Positions 23,430 to 38,400 of a DNA stretch of 64,000 nt are shown here, piece after piece. The stretch covers positions 5,467,999-5,531,998 of the forward strand of contig NC_092565.1 in the NCBI RefSeq assembly GCF_037975245.1, in the 5' to 3' direction. The notes below the pieces were generated by a model. That model had not been told where the DNA came from and ran no database searches. It worked only from the letters and a program-made list of their open reading frames with translations. Source of the DNA: Apostichopus japonicus. Its lineage: Eukaryota; Echinodermata; Holothuroidea; Aspidochirotida; Stichopodidae. Position numbers and translations under genes: made by a program. Numbering within the stretch: position 1 is the first letter of the stretch; the number at the start of each line of letters is the position of its first letter.

Positions 23430-26400
23430 GTAATATGTCTCGTTAACTTCCAGAATAGAGCCAGTGTTATACATATAAATGTTAGATTTTATAACGTAAA
23501 TTGAACTTAACAATTATACTGTACATAGGCATATCCAATAAACTAATAAAACGATAACATACACCGTATTACACGTTAGGCCTAGGATAGGCTGGCACTA
23601 TGTTAACTAGATAAAAGCTAGGCTGTATGTACTTACAAGTTACACTTACAGTAAGATAACTGTGGTCTGTAGGCCCAGGCCTACACATAGGGTTCACTTA
23701 GCAATAACAGTGTTTATTGTTAAGTTGATTAGCTTGCTTCTAGACGTACGGGTGTTATTTTCATCAAAGTTGATTGTCAGACTGGTAAGTACTTGGTATT
23801 GCCAATAATCTTAGATTAACTTAACTTGGCCCTTGAGAGGAACTCAATTTCACACCCTATTTTATTGCACTGAAATAATTTTGAGATTGAAGCTGCCTTC
23901 TGGATAGTAAAATAAAATATTCATTTATGACTGATATTATTACAGACGGGAGTCCTCGCCACAGGAGGGCTCGCAACGATATGTTGAAGATGTACTACAA
24001 TATGAATCAGGAGGATGTTGGTGGGCTAAACAGTGATCCTACCGACATCAATGGGGCAAACTTTGACCCACAGATTTACCTCTCAAAAGTGATGAAGGAG
24101 AAGAGGCTAAACGAACTTATAGACAAAGAAGCGGAAATGGTCAAACGTAAGTGAATTTCATTCTTTGAACGCACTATGTTGAAAAGTTGTTTCATTAACA
24201 AAGTTTTGAAATAATATCAAAATCTTGACAATGTCTATATCTATTTGCCTGTTGGCTCAGGGAATCACCATCCAAAAAACTTAATAGAAATTAATCAAAT
24301 AAGGTAATGACTACAGGTTACACGGTTAATATTGATAATTAATAGCAGTGCACATTGCAATAACAAATATTGTGAAAAGAGAAGAACCAAAAGTTTTGTT
24401 CAACCACAGTGTGTACTATTTCATTCTTGACACTCACAAACACATGAGTTCCAGCCACTGTGAGAAAAATATAATAATTCATAACTAATGAAGCTCCCAT
24501 GGTGAGGCTACTGTAGACTTTCTAAGATTACTGTGACTGACTGATTTTACATAGCGTATATACAGTATACTTTGCATTAGAATCAGGGCAGACGCTGCCA
24601 TTTCCATTGTCTTGGATAAATTACTTCACTCCTCTGTCTCCTCACAACAACTGCACTATGGTTCTACTATGGGATCTACAACACTTGGTAGCTTTTAGCA
24701 CTGCCTAGTGCCTACCCTTATCTTGGTGACCTGTGGAAGATATTTTCTATTTTTAAACATTTATTTTAGTAAGCCATTCATTCCTCGCCCATCAGAAAGA
24801 CCAAACCACATGAGGAATACACAAAGTATCCTATTCTCTAAGAGCATTTTGGGGAATTCCATTTTTCATTGCTTGTTTTGTGTTTGTTTTGGCTTTCTCG
24901 TTTTCATGTGTATGTTTAATCTGATGGAAAGTGGATTATGCTTTTCAGGGCATAATTTAATTATTGCATGACAAAATGCAATGCAAAGTGGTTACATTTT
25001 TTTATTGAGCTATAAATCTTCCAAAGATGTATAGCACTTATTCACACAGAAACCGTAGCATTTTAAAGAATTAGAGCCCTCAAGATGCTACACAACATTT
25101 GAACACGAAATTATTCTGTGTTTGTATGTATTTTGTACGAATGAAACTTAACTACAGCATGCCACCTCTGAAAAGTCTCTGAATTGGTTCAGTAAACACA
25201 AAATTCCCTCTGAATGTTTGGAGTTCTGTGAGGCATTTGAAATGACAGATTTTTGTTCATTGGATAGAAACTAAATCATTTTTTTTATATGGTGATAGCC
25301 AGCTAGTTTTCCTCTGGTTTTCCTTGTTAATTCTGTATCAAAGTATAAAAACAGAATAAAAAATTAAAGAGTTATTTGGTAAAAAGTATCCTTAGGAATA
25401 TTGAGGTTCAGTAGCTTGCACTACACATTCACATTTTCATGCACATTTTCATCTTTTTGCCTTTCTTTAGAAATACGTTCTCTGGACAGTGACATGCAGA
25501 CACTTGTGTATGAAAACTACAATAAGTTCATCAGTGCAACGGACACAATAAGGAAGGTTTGTGAATTTCTTTCAAGGATAACATTGTTGTTTTTTTGTTT
25601 TATATACAAAAAGACCAAAAGAAAACAGAAAAACTGTTTGTAAACTGGAGAGGATGAAGGTGATCTCTGGAAAGGCTGGTACATTGCAAAAAAAGAAAAA
25701 AAAGAAAAGTGTTTTTGAATGAAATGCCAATCTAAGAGTACATTATCAGCTCATTAAACTTTGCATATGTTTCCATATATATGTATATCCATAAATATAT
25801 GTATATCCATACGTGTATCCATGTATCCATAAATGTATATCCACATATATGTATCCATATACATGTATATCTTTATATATATATATATTCATATATGCAT
25901 CCAAATATATATGTGTATGTATCCATGTATATATATATCCATATGTATTACAAGGAGAAATAATCAAGAACATATTCAAGAATAGAAAAGAACATATCAA
26001 ATACTCAAATTCATAAGAAACAGATAAGAAATTAAGAAATAAGAAAACGAAATAAGAAATAAATAAACAATCAAGAAATAATCAAGAACATATATAGAGT
26101 AGAAGATTTTACAAAAAGATTGTGAAATGAAGCTTTTCTGCCGTAAGGACCAGACCAGCTGCAGTTGTCTAGTTCCTGAGAATGGACAAGAATAATCTTG
26201 TCTTTCTTATAAATTGTCACGTTGTGTGACATTGGTAATGTACCTTTCAACAGGAATTTAGTCTATCGTCCTTGACACCAATGTCTTCTGCCAATCTTAC
26301 AATCTATTTTTGTTTGTTTGTGATATTTACTTCAGATGAAAACAGACTTCCGCCGCATGGAGGAAGAGATGGATCGATTGGCTACAAACATGGATTCCAT

Positions 26401-29400
26401 CGCTGATTTCAGCGCTAAGATCAGCTGCACGCTACAGGAGAGGCGAGAGCAGATCTCTCGACTTAGTGGAACTCACTCCCTCTTGAAGAAGGTATTCAGG
26501 GAACCTCCGTTAAATCAGGAAATAAATTTTTCTGCAATGAAAATGATACCGATAGGTGTAGCAGTTTCTGTACCCAGAACAAAGTAGTTTTTTGTTAGAT
26601 GTACCTAACCCTGTCTTATTTGCTTTATAAGTATTGGAGTGAAATTGTCACTGGCACCAGATTCTCAATCATAATAGCTCATTAATTGATATCTTTTTTG
26701 GTGGAGATGACAAGGAAGAGAAAAATATGCATATCAGTACACTCAACACTGGGTGGAGTAGCAAGAACCAAGGGCCCCTACCAAAATTTTTCATTATCAT
26801 GACTTTCAGGCACATGGCCAGTTCAGCACATTTGATCATTGGTCTGCCAGTCTCCACTCCTCACTCCCCTCATCCCCACACTCCTTTCCCTTCTCCCAAA
26901 ACCCCTTTGAATCTAGTCAGTTCTCAAACAATACCAGGTACTTGCACTACAAATAAAGTAGGTTATTTCATTTGGACAATTAACATACTGTATCGGTTTT
27001 AATTATGGGTCTACATTATTCATATCTTCTAGCATTAAGAACTCCCGAGGTCTGTGTCCCCTTTCAGCTTATTTCAGCTTTCAGCTTATTGGATGCTACT
27101 CTGTAATGTGAAACACTAAACATATTTTTTTTCTGTTTCTTCTTCTTCTTCTTTTTCAACAGCTTCAGTTCCTGTTTGAACTGCCTGCCAGGCTAAAGAA
27201 ATGCATTGAAATGAGAGCGTATGGCCAAGCAGTCAGGTAAGCGTTCCTAGCAGACTTGCTTTAAAATTCTTTTACCTCTCTCATGCAGGACACCGTTCAT
27301 CAAATTCTTGTTCACTTCCCCCACCCCCTTCTCCCCCCATACACACCCATTTTTTCTGAAAACCTGAAATATGTTTCTAAGCTGTCCAAAGCTGTCTTCA
27401 AATATGTCAAAAACAATTAAAGTAAGAAACAGGATTATTGGAGGGGGGGGGGGGGCCGGCGGGCACACTAGAGATGAAAGGTCCTCTAGAGACAAACAAA
27501 GTCAGGATAATTATGGACTACATAAATTGCTGTCGTGATAGAATGTGTAAAACCTGTTCTTTTTTTCAACAGTACTGTTGAAGTGCTTTGAACAGTTATT
27601 CTTCTGTGAGCACAAATATTTGTATAACATTTACAGCATGGTAGGCTACATGTTAAACTGACTTGTAGTGCAAATACAAACAGTGTACGTCCATGTTACA
27701 AGTAGAATTCCCCTTGGGGTGAGTACGAGTACACGAACAAGGCTCAGATCATGATATCCATTACCAATCCTTGCACTAGCAAAGGATTCCCCTGGCATGA
27801 TTACGAGTACAAATTCCGAATACGGGGATCTGATTACGAGAGAATATTTGTGCGAATACCGCGGTGAGTCTGATATGCATTATTATGCAAATTAGGAGGG
27901 ATCATCTGGATCCAATAGCATAGATCCAGATCAAACCGATCTCTTCTGTTCAAGTGTCTTGCGTTTCGTCCTCTTGTTTCCTTTCCAAAGCTATTACTGG
28001 AAACATTTTCATTTTCACCTCCTTTTCACGAGTGCCTTAGTCTCCAACCTTTCAATTCTGTTCTGTGTTTCCTCTACCCGGTTTTCTCCCTCTAAAATCT
28101 AACCGCGTTGTCATTCTGTGTATGTCATTAATGAGTTTGTAGCCTCTATCCAACTTGCATTCGTAATAAAATGTGTGTTGATCTTAACGTCAGTCATTTT
28201 ACACTTTTTAATCGATTATTGATGATAGTTCCATATCAGCCACCCCTGTGTGATATATGCAGTGGTCAATATTAGTTACCCAGGATGTTTAGGGTGGGTG
28301 GCAGTGTCCCATGTGTACTTAAGAAGTTTGTTGTTTACTTTAGGTGTTTACTCAGTGAACCTATGGTGTTGTAACAGTTTTATAATGATGGGGAAAGGGT
28401 TTGTAGGTTGAGCAATCTTCAAGGATTCCTATTTAAGGTGCGTCGTTGATAGAGTCAGACTTGACTATTTATTTCCGGGTGACCGTAGTTATCTGGTCTT
28501 GCCGTTCCTTAAACTGCACTATATAAGAGACTTACGACACAAGATCTCTTCTTGTTCCTCGTGTATTGTCGGCATGTAGACAGCTGTGGGTGTTGGGCCC
28601 ACCGAGTGAAGCTGCCGTGATCGGTGAGTCTTCCTCGTTTGTCATGAGAGCAATTTATAACTAGTCGTAGGATGTGTTTAGAGGTGGTTTTGTTGTGGGT
28701 AGAGTTGTAGTGGGTATAATTTATGTTAGTTATTCTCTGACACAGTCGATGAGTCAACTGTAGCCCTCGTCATTAGTACTGTAGAGCAATAGGTGTAGGC
28801 CATGGGATTGTTGTCGTTGTGTGTCAGGCTCTTTCAGCAGCGGCTGGTGGTGTCCACTTTTGGAATTGGTGGCGCTATTTCAGACTGGTAGACTAGCTTA
28901 GCCTTAGCACTGGGTTACTGAATGGGCAATTGCACCGGCTCACAACATTAGTGTCTCAAATTGCCAAAAGTTGCATCAAAAGCCTTCACACTGGATAAAT
29001 AATCAGATAATACATACCCAAATAGTCCCAATGATAATCCTTAACTAAATATACATTGCTTAGTTTAAAAAGTAAGGGTAACCTCCTAACCTTACCATAC
29101 TTAACTTACCTTACCTTACCATACCTTACCTATCTTACCATACCTTACCAAACCTTACCATATCTTACCATACCTTACCTACCTTACCATACCTTACCTT
29201 ACCTGAGACATTACCATACCTTACCTTACCTAAGAAATTACCTAACCCTACCTTACCTACCTTACCTTACCATACCTTACCAAACCTTACCTACCTTACC
29301 ATACCTTACCTTACCTAAGACATTACCTTACCATACCATAACTTACCTTACCATACCTTACCTTACCTAAGACATTACTGTACCCTACCTTACCTTACCA

Positions 29401-32400
29401 TAACTTACCAAACCTTACCTTACCTAAGACATTACCTTACCCTTCCTTACCTTACCATAACTTACCATACCTTACCTTACCAATGACATTACCTTACCCT
29501 TCCTTACCATACCTTACCATACGATACCTTAACATACCATACCTTACCTAAGACATTACTTTAGTAACTTTACCCTACCTTGCCTACCATACCTATTCTT
29601 CCTCAGTACTATCCATTTCCTCTCAATTTTCCCTTTCGTTTTCTCTTCCTGTTAGATAAATTAGACTAAAGAGAAACTTGGAGGATAACATGCGTGGTTC
29701 AATCCTAGTTAGCTCTCTTTGAGTACGTAAATCGATAAAATTCAGACTGTCTCTGTGGTTTCATCTCCCATGCAGGTACTATGTGAAGACCAGAGGTGTT
29801 TTGGAGCAGTATCAACATATGCCGTCATTCAGTAGCATCCATAGAGATTGCAAGGGAATAGTTGAAGAACTCAGAACCAAGCTGAGGGAGAAATTTAGCA
29901 ACAAAGAGGTATGTCCAGTAATTTGATTGCTAATGAACTGTTAAATTTCAAAGGAGCTTTACCCTTCACTAATGATGCATAGAACACTGATGGGGAAAAC
30001 TGTGAACAAAGTTTGTCAGAGCCAATACATATTATATACATATATATATATATATATATATGTTGTTTGTTTTTAATGTAGTCGGATTCCTGTTTATAGC
30101 TAATTTGTTTATTCTTTTTGAAGTAAATTTTAAACAGGACTATCACACTTATGTCCAGAGCTACTTGCCTTTGATAGTACTGTAGTGGGTAGGAGAACCC
30201 TGGAAATGGATGGATGGAAGAATTAATGGATGAACTAATGGATAGATGGATGAATTTCAAGGAGGAATATTGAAGGATTCATAGATGAAAATAATAAATT
30301 GATGGATGGATGAATCAGTTAATAGATAATATGGAAGGAATCATAGATGGCTTTATAGATGGCTGGATGAACCAGTGGATGGAAGGATTGATATGTGTTT
30401 GTATGGATGAATGGTTGGAGAGGTAAATATTTGAAGGATTCCTAGATGAATAAATAAGAAGATGGATGGATGAATCAATGAATGGAAGGATTGATATGTG
30501 TTTGTATGAATGAATGGTTGGATAGGTGAATATTTGAAGGATTCCTAGATGAATAAATAAGTAGATGCTAGGTGAATCAATGGGTGGATGTACACTGAAG
30601 GAGTGATACATGTTTGTATGGATGAATGGTTGGATGGATAAATATTGAAAGCTTCATAGATGAATAAATTAATTGGGGTGGATGGATGAGTCAGCTGATG
30701 GTTGAATGGATAGTATGGAAGGAACCAATAGATACATGAGTAAATGGATGGGTAGATGCATCAATGCATGAATATGGAAGGATTCATAGATAGATGAAAT
30801 GAATGGAAGGATGGATGAATGAATAGAGATTATGTGGAGAAAATACCAAAGAAGTTTTGGATGTTACTGCAATTGGACACTGTATTTAGCATCATCATAG
30901 AATTTGTGTTCATTGATTGAAAGCTGATTAATTTTAATCTGTTCAGTCTCTGCAGAAGATCCTGCTAGGATTGAAACATCAGGCCCACTTACTTTCACAA
31001 ATTTTCTTACACAGGCTCTTTAGTGGATTAGCAGTTTGCTAGCAGTTTTTATTTTATTTTAATTTTAATTTTAATCTTAGAAAATATTGATCTACAAAAC
31101 TCAACTAGAGGACTTTTTACTCTTTTGGTTTAGCACTTGCATCGATAGCTGGGCAGCAAGCAATGAGATGTTTGATATAAAATTAAAAACTTTAAAATCC
31201 AAGGATTTCTTCCTTTCTTACAGTCCAGTGCAAGAGAACTAGCAGAGTGTGTTGACCTGCTACTGCAACTAAAGGAACCACCAGACCAGCTTTGTGATGA
31301 ATTTCTCTCACAGTGAGTTGAAAGAAAATGAAATAACTTTTGTTTTTGAAGTAAAAGCATTACTTCTTCATATCTATTTCTTAACTTTTTAAAGCCAATC
31401 CAGATTTCATGGCTTATTTCTCATCAAATGGAATGGAGATTTAACTTTCGCATGAATAAAAATTGGACATAACAAAAACTCACACCACTTCCCACCCTCT
31501 ACTTTCCTACCACCCACATCACCCCCACGACATCTCCAAAAAACAAATAAAAATAGAAAACCAAACAACTGGGTGTTGGTATCATTCAGCTTTTGTGTTC
31601 ATTCAGTATTTGAGCATATTCTGAAGGGTGTTCCTTCTGTCTCATTTTTGCCCACATGAAATATAGAAAAAAATTCCTGGTAAAACATTCATCTTTTCCC
31701 TACGGGTTCTGTTCCAACTGCGTTCATTTAATAATAGTCGTTATCCAAAATGTCGGGCAGGGTTTCATGTATGTTACTCTGTCTCATCCAAGCGTATATC
31801 AAATAGTTGAAAATTATTCACCGTTGATTCGTGCATCAATGTTGTTGTTCTGCTAGATTTTGCATTCGCTATTGGTGTTCATAATGAGACCAATGAAAAG
31901 GAAAAAGAAAGGAAGAAATTACATACTCTTGTAATATTCCAACATTAATACTATTTTTTCCATCATAAATATGCATCACATACTGCAAACACTATAGTTT
32001 CTGTTCCATTTCATTTGAATAAATTTACGGAAAAGAAAGGAAGCTTCAAATGGTACAAGCTGCTTAAACGTTGAGTACTCCATAACTCCCATACTCGCTT
32101 CTCTCCCCCATTCCTCTTGCAGCGCATCTCAAAAGTTGGACGAAGATCTCGAGGTGATGCAGTCCCAGATAAGACTTCACCAGAGTCCGGCAGACGACGT
32201 GGTGGAGTCGGACCAAGTCGAAGCGGACATCAGTCCCGCCGAAAGGTTCCTGAAAAACTTGCCAGTGGTAAGTCCATCTGACCGGATCTCCCGTTTGCTA
32301 AGTCTCACATAGTAACTGATACGCAAGCATTTTACATTGTATTGGTCATATCTGCCGATACTATCCTCGACCATCAAAGGTATTGTCCAGGGTGAAAAAT

Positions 32401-35400
32401 TATCTTTGACTGGTGGAAGAGAAACATGTATTCTATTTCATCCTAGGTAGAAAATTTGCATTCAATTCCTACATAACATTTTGGACATAACAACATTTGA
32501 AGTTTACAAAAAGGTTTTTGTTCCAAAAGTGAACTTGAAGCAAACAGGTGTGATGTCATGGATGCACACTGACACACTTGATTCATGGTTTTCTTTGAAA
32601 ATGTACATCCAATCATCTTTCGTTGAAATTTGGATGAATTTTAAACAAATGGATACAATACAGTCACTGCCGGTATTGTACTCTTCCCGAAGTTTTAAAC
32701 TGAAAAACTGTCAGACACAGTTATCGGCTTCGAGCACAACAGTTCACTAGTTTGGGATGTGGTCTTGACATGGAGTGGTTATGACAGTCAAATGGTTTAT
32801 TGTCAATTCTTTTGCTGCTGGTAATTTCCTCTTAAGCAAACTTATACCACTGTCTGTCTGTCTGTCTTCTAGTCACAGACAATGAGATTAACAGTGAAGA
32901 ATGTTGACGAAACAGAACACTGGAATGTTGTTGCGGGAGGAACATACCCCTACAACCAGGACTTTCTTGCCGATTTACTACAGCTACAGTGTTCTCTTAA
33001 ACATCTTTCACAGCATGTCATATTTTAAACATTTGGTTAATTTTTCTGTTACTTCTGCAGGATATCTTGGAGTTTGTGGATAGCAGTTGTAACGGCTTTC
33101 TAAGTGACATCTGTCTAGTCATCTCATCTTACAAAGACCTCTTCGTTCACAGGCAATCCATCCAGTGAGTATTTTTGAAAACTTTTATCTCGTTTTGTCT
33201 TTTGAAGTTATTACATTTTGCAGGTCCTATTCTACTTTGTCGGTATTTTAACTTATCGTCTTAGATACGACAATATAATTGTTGAATATATCTGCAAACC
33301 TTCTTTGTCAATGTGTCCAAAAGATAAAAGGCATTCAAACAAACAGACGTAATGCCAAAGACTACCTTAGTGTCCACAGCAACAACAAAAAATTACTGCA
33401 AAATGTTCAAGTTTGCCTTAATTTTGAGTCCACAATGAGTTTTCGTTTTGTGAAACAATTTTTTTTTTTTTTGGCAGGATGATAGATTTGATGGGTGATA
33501 ATGTATATGTTAATAGGTGGGTGGGTGAGTGAGTGAGTGTGAGTGAGTGAGTGAGTGTGAGTGAGTGAGTGAGTGCATGAGTGAGTGAGTAACTGAGTGA
33601 GTGAGAGTGACTGAGTGAGTGAGTAACTGAGTGAGAGTGACTGAGTTAGTGTGTGAGTTAGTGTGTGAGTGAAAGTGACTGAGTGAGTGAGTTAGTGAGT
33701 GAGTGTGAGTGAGTGAGTGCATGCATGAGTGAGTGAGTTAGTGTGTGAGTTACTGTGTGAGTGAAAGTGACTGAGTGAGTGAGTTAGTTAGTGAGTGAGT
33801 GAGTGTGAGTGAGTGAGTGAGTGAGTGCATGCATGAGTGAGTGAGTGAGTGAGAGTGACTGAATGAGTGAGTGACTGAGTGAGTGAGTGAGAGTGACTGA
33901 GTGAGTGAGTTAGTGTGTGAGTGAAAGTGACTGAGTGAGTGAGAGTGACTGAATGAGTGAGTGACTGAGTGAGTGAGTGAGTGAGTGACTGAGTGAGTGA
34001 GTTAGTGTGTGAGTGAAAGTGACTGAGTGAGTGAGTGATTGGGTTGGTGGGTGGTAGGGTGGGTGGAAACTTGGATGATTTGGAAGATAGATATTTCAGG
34101 GGACAAATTATGAACTAGAGAGAATTCATAAATAGGTTGCTTTTCTTTCCATCCCATGTTTCAGTTAAACTTTGTCTCTTCTTTACTATTTTCTGTGCAG
34201 TACAAGTGATCACAATCACGAAAGCTTAGAGGAAGTGGCTAATAATAAACTAGGAGAGTTTGTTCTGGTTAGAATGGCGCAGTACTTCCAGTGTCTGGAA
34301 CAACGTGTCCAAGCTGAGGTTGGTCTACATTAATTGTATTAAGTCAATCGGGTATTTTTCTCATCACCATAGATGGATAGGTAACAGTATAAGTATCATG
34401 TAGCATTTTTCCTGACTGACTTTTTTTGTACGTAGAAGAAGAAGAAGATTCTGGTCAATTAGAAATTTCTTCAACAGTCAGATATTAATGTCAAGAGTTG
34501 TTGATTGAAATTGAAAGTATATATAGATGCTTCCTTTACGTCTAGGTGTTACCTATTTGATGCATCATTAAATAGAGGGCTTCTGTTGCCTAGAGGTTGC
34601 AGTTGGCTGAATGTCAATATTTTGCATGAAACATGTTGTTAAGGCTTTGTTAGATTAAAACTGAGATTGAAAAAAAGTGGTTACAATTTGAGTAACGAAC
34701 ACGGCAACTACAGTGTCTATCAGTGCAGCTGCATATGGATAACACAGTACGGGAAGTTAGGTGATATACAAAATTATCCTACACCGCCATACTACTGCTG
34801 CTAAGAGTTTAACACTGTCAGTGTTTGTTGTTGTGTGTAAGCCTAACAATAAGGTCTAATGTTATAACGCAAGGTTAGGCTGCTGAGATTATTGAAGCCT
34901 GCTCTTTAAATAGAGGATAATGTTATGGATTGGAAGAAAATGCGTGTTACGAAAGCAATGCAATAATTTGAAAAATAAACATGTAGATTCAGTGGTATTA
35001 TCAGTGTAACATGTTTGGATAGGAGGATGTGGTTATGACTTCAAGTGTTACAGTATAGGACCTAATTTAGCCTACATGTATGTAACTTGGACAGTACACC
35101 CCCATGCAACCCTAGTCATGCCCTAGTCTCTGAGATTGGCAGAGTCACTTTCTTCCAAGCAGCTCAAAGTTATCTGTCCCCCTCACCCCACAGAATGGTA
35201 CCCTAGTTGTTTGATATTCATATTTCAAAATTAAGGTAGGCCTACTTTACAAAGTGTTCATAATTATCTGAGGAAGAAGAAGGTATTCTCCACTGTTTGG
35301 ATTGTTGAGCATGTGTTTGTTATACTCTGTGACAAGTCAACAGTATATTTTGTGCCAATCTGCAATTCGGCAGTTGGTCAATATGTTGCAAACATGACCA

Positions 35401-38400
35401 GCATCTTTAGCACGAGCGAGACCCATAAACTTCAAACGAGAATCAGTTTGCATTTTTATTTTCACATTTACCATTTCTGTTTGTCTGGGGATGCTGTGAT
35501 AACAAGCCCGCCAAAATTTTTGTTTTTCCATCCGTTTATCTCTGATATCTTTTCATCACCATGATCAGGGTGAATCAACTTTGAGTGTACTTTTCCAATA
35601 TCTGACAAATTTGTCATCAATAGTACAATTTTTTAAAGCTTAAATTTCAATATCATAAAAAAGCAAAATTCAAATCTATCTTTTTGAGATGATAAATCTT
35701 TTCAGTGAACTGTGACATTGGTTGAAGGTTCTGGGTAGAAAAAACAACAATAAAAAAAACGGTGATTTCTGTCCTATTAGTGTTGAGGTTGTGACATGTT
35801 TTTTTTTATAAAAGCTAGCTTGTACTAAGAAGGTTTTTACAGAAACGTGAAAATAATGAGAGACTGTGATACAGTTTTTTTTCTGTTGGTCCTTCAGTGG
35901 GGTAAGATTTTAGTGCAATTAGGGCTGCTGGTTTAACAGCATTTATAAGAGTATCAACTAAGCCCAGGTCGTGTCTTGACCACACTATTAAGGAAAATAA
36001 AGGTTGCAGACTTTGTACCTCTCATCTCAAAGACAGAAACATTCCACTCTGTTTTGTATTTTTATTTGTAAATCATCAGAAAAGCTCTTTTAAGCAATCC
36101 CAAACATTTTAATGCAAGGTAATCTTTGCAAAAAGATTTCATGCTCTTTCATATTTTGCCCCCTCTGCCTCTTAAATTTGTCTGTGATGGGAAATGTATA
36201 CAAATGTTTCTCTCCCCGAACTGCTTGTTTGCCATCCACTTATCCCATCCCCCAGCGAAGGAAATTCCAGTGCCACCAGGTCAAGTGACAAATACACAAG
36301 CATGTTTCAAATTTATTCATACCGTGCCAGAAGGACCTTTTTTCTTTGGACGTAACAAATATAATCTACACACGACCTTCTCAACATCGTCCAGGACGTA
36401 GTCTACTTTGAAGACATTTCCGTTTTCATCGTCATCGTTTCAAGTTGGCTTTACATTTGTAAATAAAATTTGTAGCTTCTTTCCCGACCTCTTCACAGAA
36501 AAACACGGTGGACAACTCGATGTTAGTCCGAGCACTGGATAGATTCTACCGCCGTCTGGAGGCCGTCAACAATCTCTTACCACGTCTGAATATACTCCAG
36601 CGAGGAGCGGAGATCGTCAACAAATGCGCAACGGATAGAGTGGAATATTATCTCGACGGTCTGAAGAAACATTTTGCAGGTATTTCTAAATTCTGAGATC
36701 CATCTTGAAGTGTTCTTGCTCTTTAGTTTCCAAGTGCATTAATAGTTCAAGTTGAGGAGCAGTTTGGTGGGCCGGGGAGGGGGGGTAGGGGGCAGGGTGT
36801 GGGTCCTTCAGGTAGTAGGGCCAAGATTTACACACCAAAGTGTTATTGGTAGGGGGGGAGGGGAAGAGGGCAATAGTTGATACTATTTTTTAGAAGCTTG
36901 CTAAGTTTCCTTTGTCAAATTTGTATTTTGATGATTAACTTTTGGAAGAGTCGATTCTTTTACTTGGGGGGAGAATAATGGGAGAAAGAGCAGAAAGTTA
37001 TTTGAGAGAGAGAGAGGTGCAGAGAGGAAAGGAAGAGAGGGGGTGTAGTTGTGTAAATCAATTGAAACCATAACTTGAAGTTTGTCAAATCATCTTAGCA
37101 GGTTTCTGTCACATGTTTTATATTTATTATAATTATAATATCATAATAATTATAGCAAACCCACAAAAAGTTATTAATGGCCCATTCCCTGTATTTAAGC
37201 ACATGTCACCAAGTGATCTTTCTATAGGGAAATCATATTAAATGCAACCCCAATCACTTTCAAGTATCTAAAGTGTTGCTGTAATATCTGGGACATTATA
37301 ACATTGCTAGAAATAAATGGCTCACAACTGTTCCCAAGCTTGTCCCACAAAAGTTAATAATTGAATGAAACTTTGGTCTTGTTATATAGTGGTAGCATTA
37401 AGTTGAGATATAATATTACGTGATATGTAAATGACCTCCTTTTGTGTTACCCTTTGTTTACCCTTGATGACCATTGTTCCCTTTTTCCCTTTTGAGTGCA
37501 TTGTTTCGGATTCCCTATCGTGGGCCTTTGTGTTGACAAACAACCTTCATTATTTTGTTCTGTCGCCAATCCCTTGTTTTGATATGTGAATGTAAAACAT
37601 TAAAGACCCCCCCCCCGTACATGTTTTTTTTGTGAACATATGAGAATTATTTACATCCATAAGTCACAGCCCTCATCTCATCGAATATTCGTTCCGTTTA
37701 AACTGAGCCGAAGTCTATAGAAAATGTTGTGATCCTTAAAAATGATCTTGTGTCCCTGCAGAATGTCTGACGGACATACGACAGATTTTATGCGCCCCTA
37801 AAATTGCCGGAAAGCAGGAAGCCACAGACCTCTCTGAGTTACTGGCCACGATGCAGTCATCCATCGTAGACCAAGTTCGCACGGTTCTAACAAATCTGAA
37901 GGTGAGCTTGGTTTATGGCTTTTATATCAAAAACCCAAGTGGCTGCCTTCAAGAGCTAGGAAAGTTAAAAGATAAATATGTAATTAATTCAGTTTAGAAA
38001 GTACAGTGGGTTGAATGTAGGTGACATGTATGTTTATATGTCTGTCTGTCTGTCTCCAAGGGCACCAATCATTTTGAGGAAAAGTGCAGAGACCTCTGTA
38101 CTTGGCAGCATCATGGAACATTTATTTTTTCCTTTCATTTCCTTTTTGTTTTACCCCTTTTTTAATATGATGCAGTCAAACATTACTTGGGAAGTTGTGA
38201 CTATCACTAAAACTGTGTTGCTAAATCCTGATAGCTGTTAGCTTTGAAGGCTACAAGGTGATGGGTGTCCTTTTGAGAGGCTATCTGTCACCTTTGCCAT
38301 CGCTGAACTAGATATTCGTTGACGTTAGCCTTCGCTTGTTTAGCCCTTGCTGGTAATAAACGCCCCTGCAGATGAAAACGATTGCAAAATGGCTCGCTCC

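Noticed and set aside
25746-26000. Tyr/Ile-rich ORFs on both strands
   Set aside because: They come from the ATATCCATATATG microsatellite.
29056-29370. Leu/Tyr/Pro-rich 104-codon ORF
   Set aside because: It is a translation of the TTACC pentanucleotide array.
32877-32930. Possible extra VPS51 exon after TCTGTCTTCTAG
   Set aside because: A good acceptor precedes it, but exon 8 joins exon 9 directly in phase and matches the family spacing. No suitable donor with family-like sequence was found.
33510-33722. Ser/His/Thr-rich minus-strand ORF
   Set aside because: It is a translation of the (GTGA)n array.
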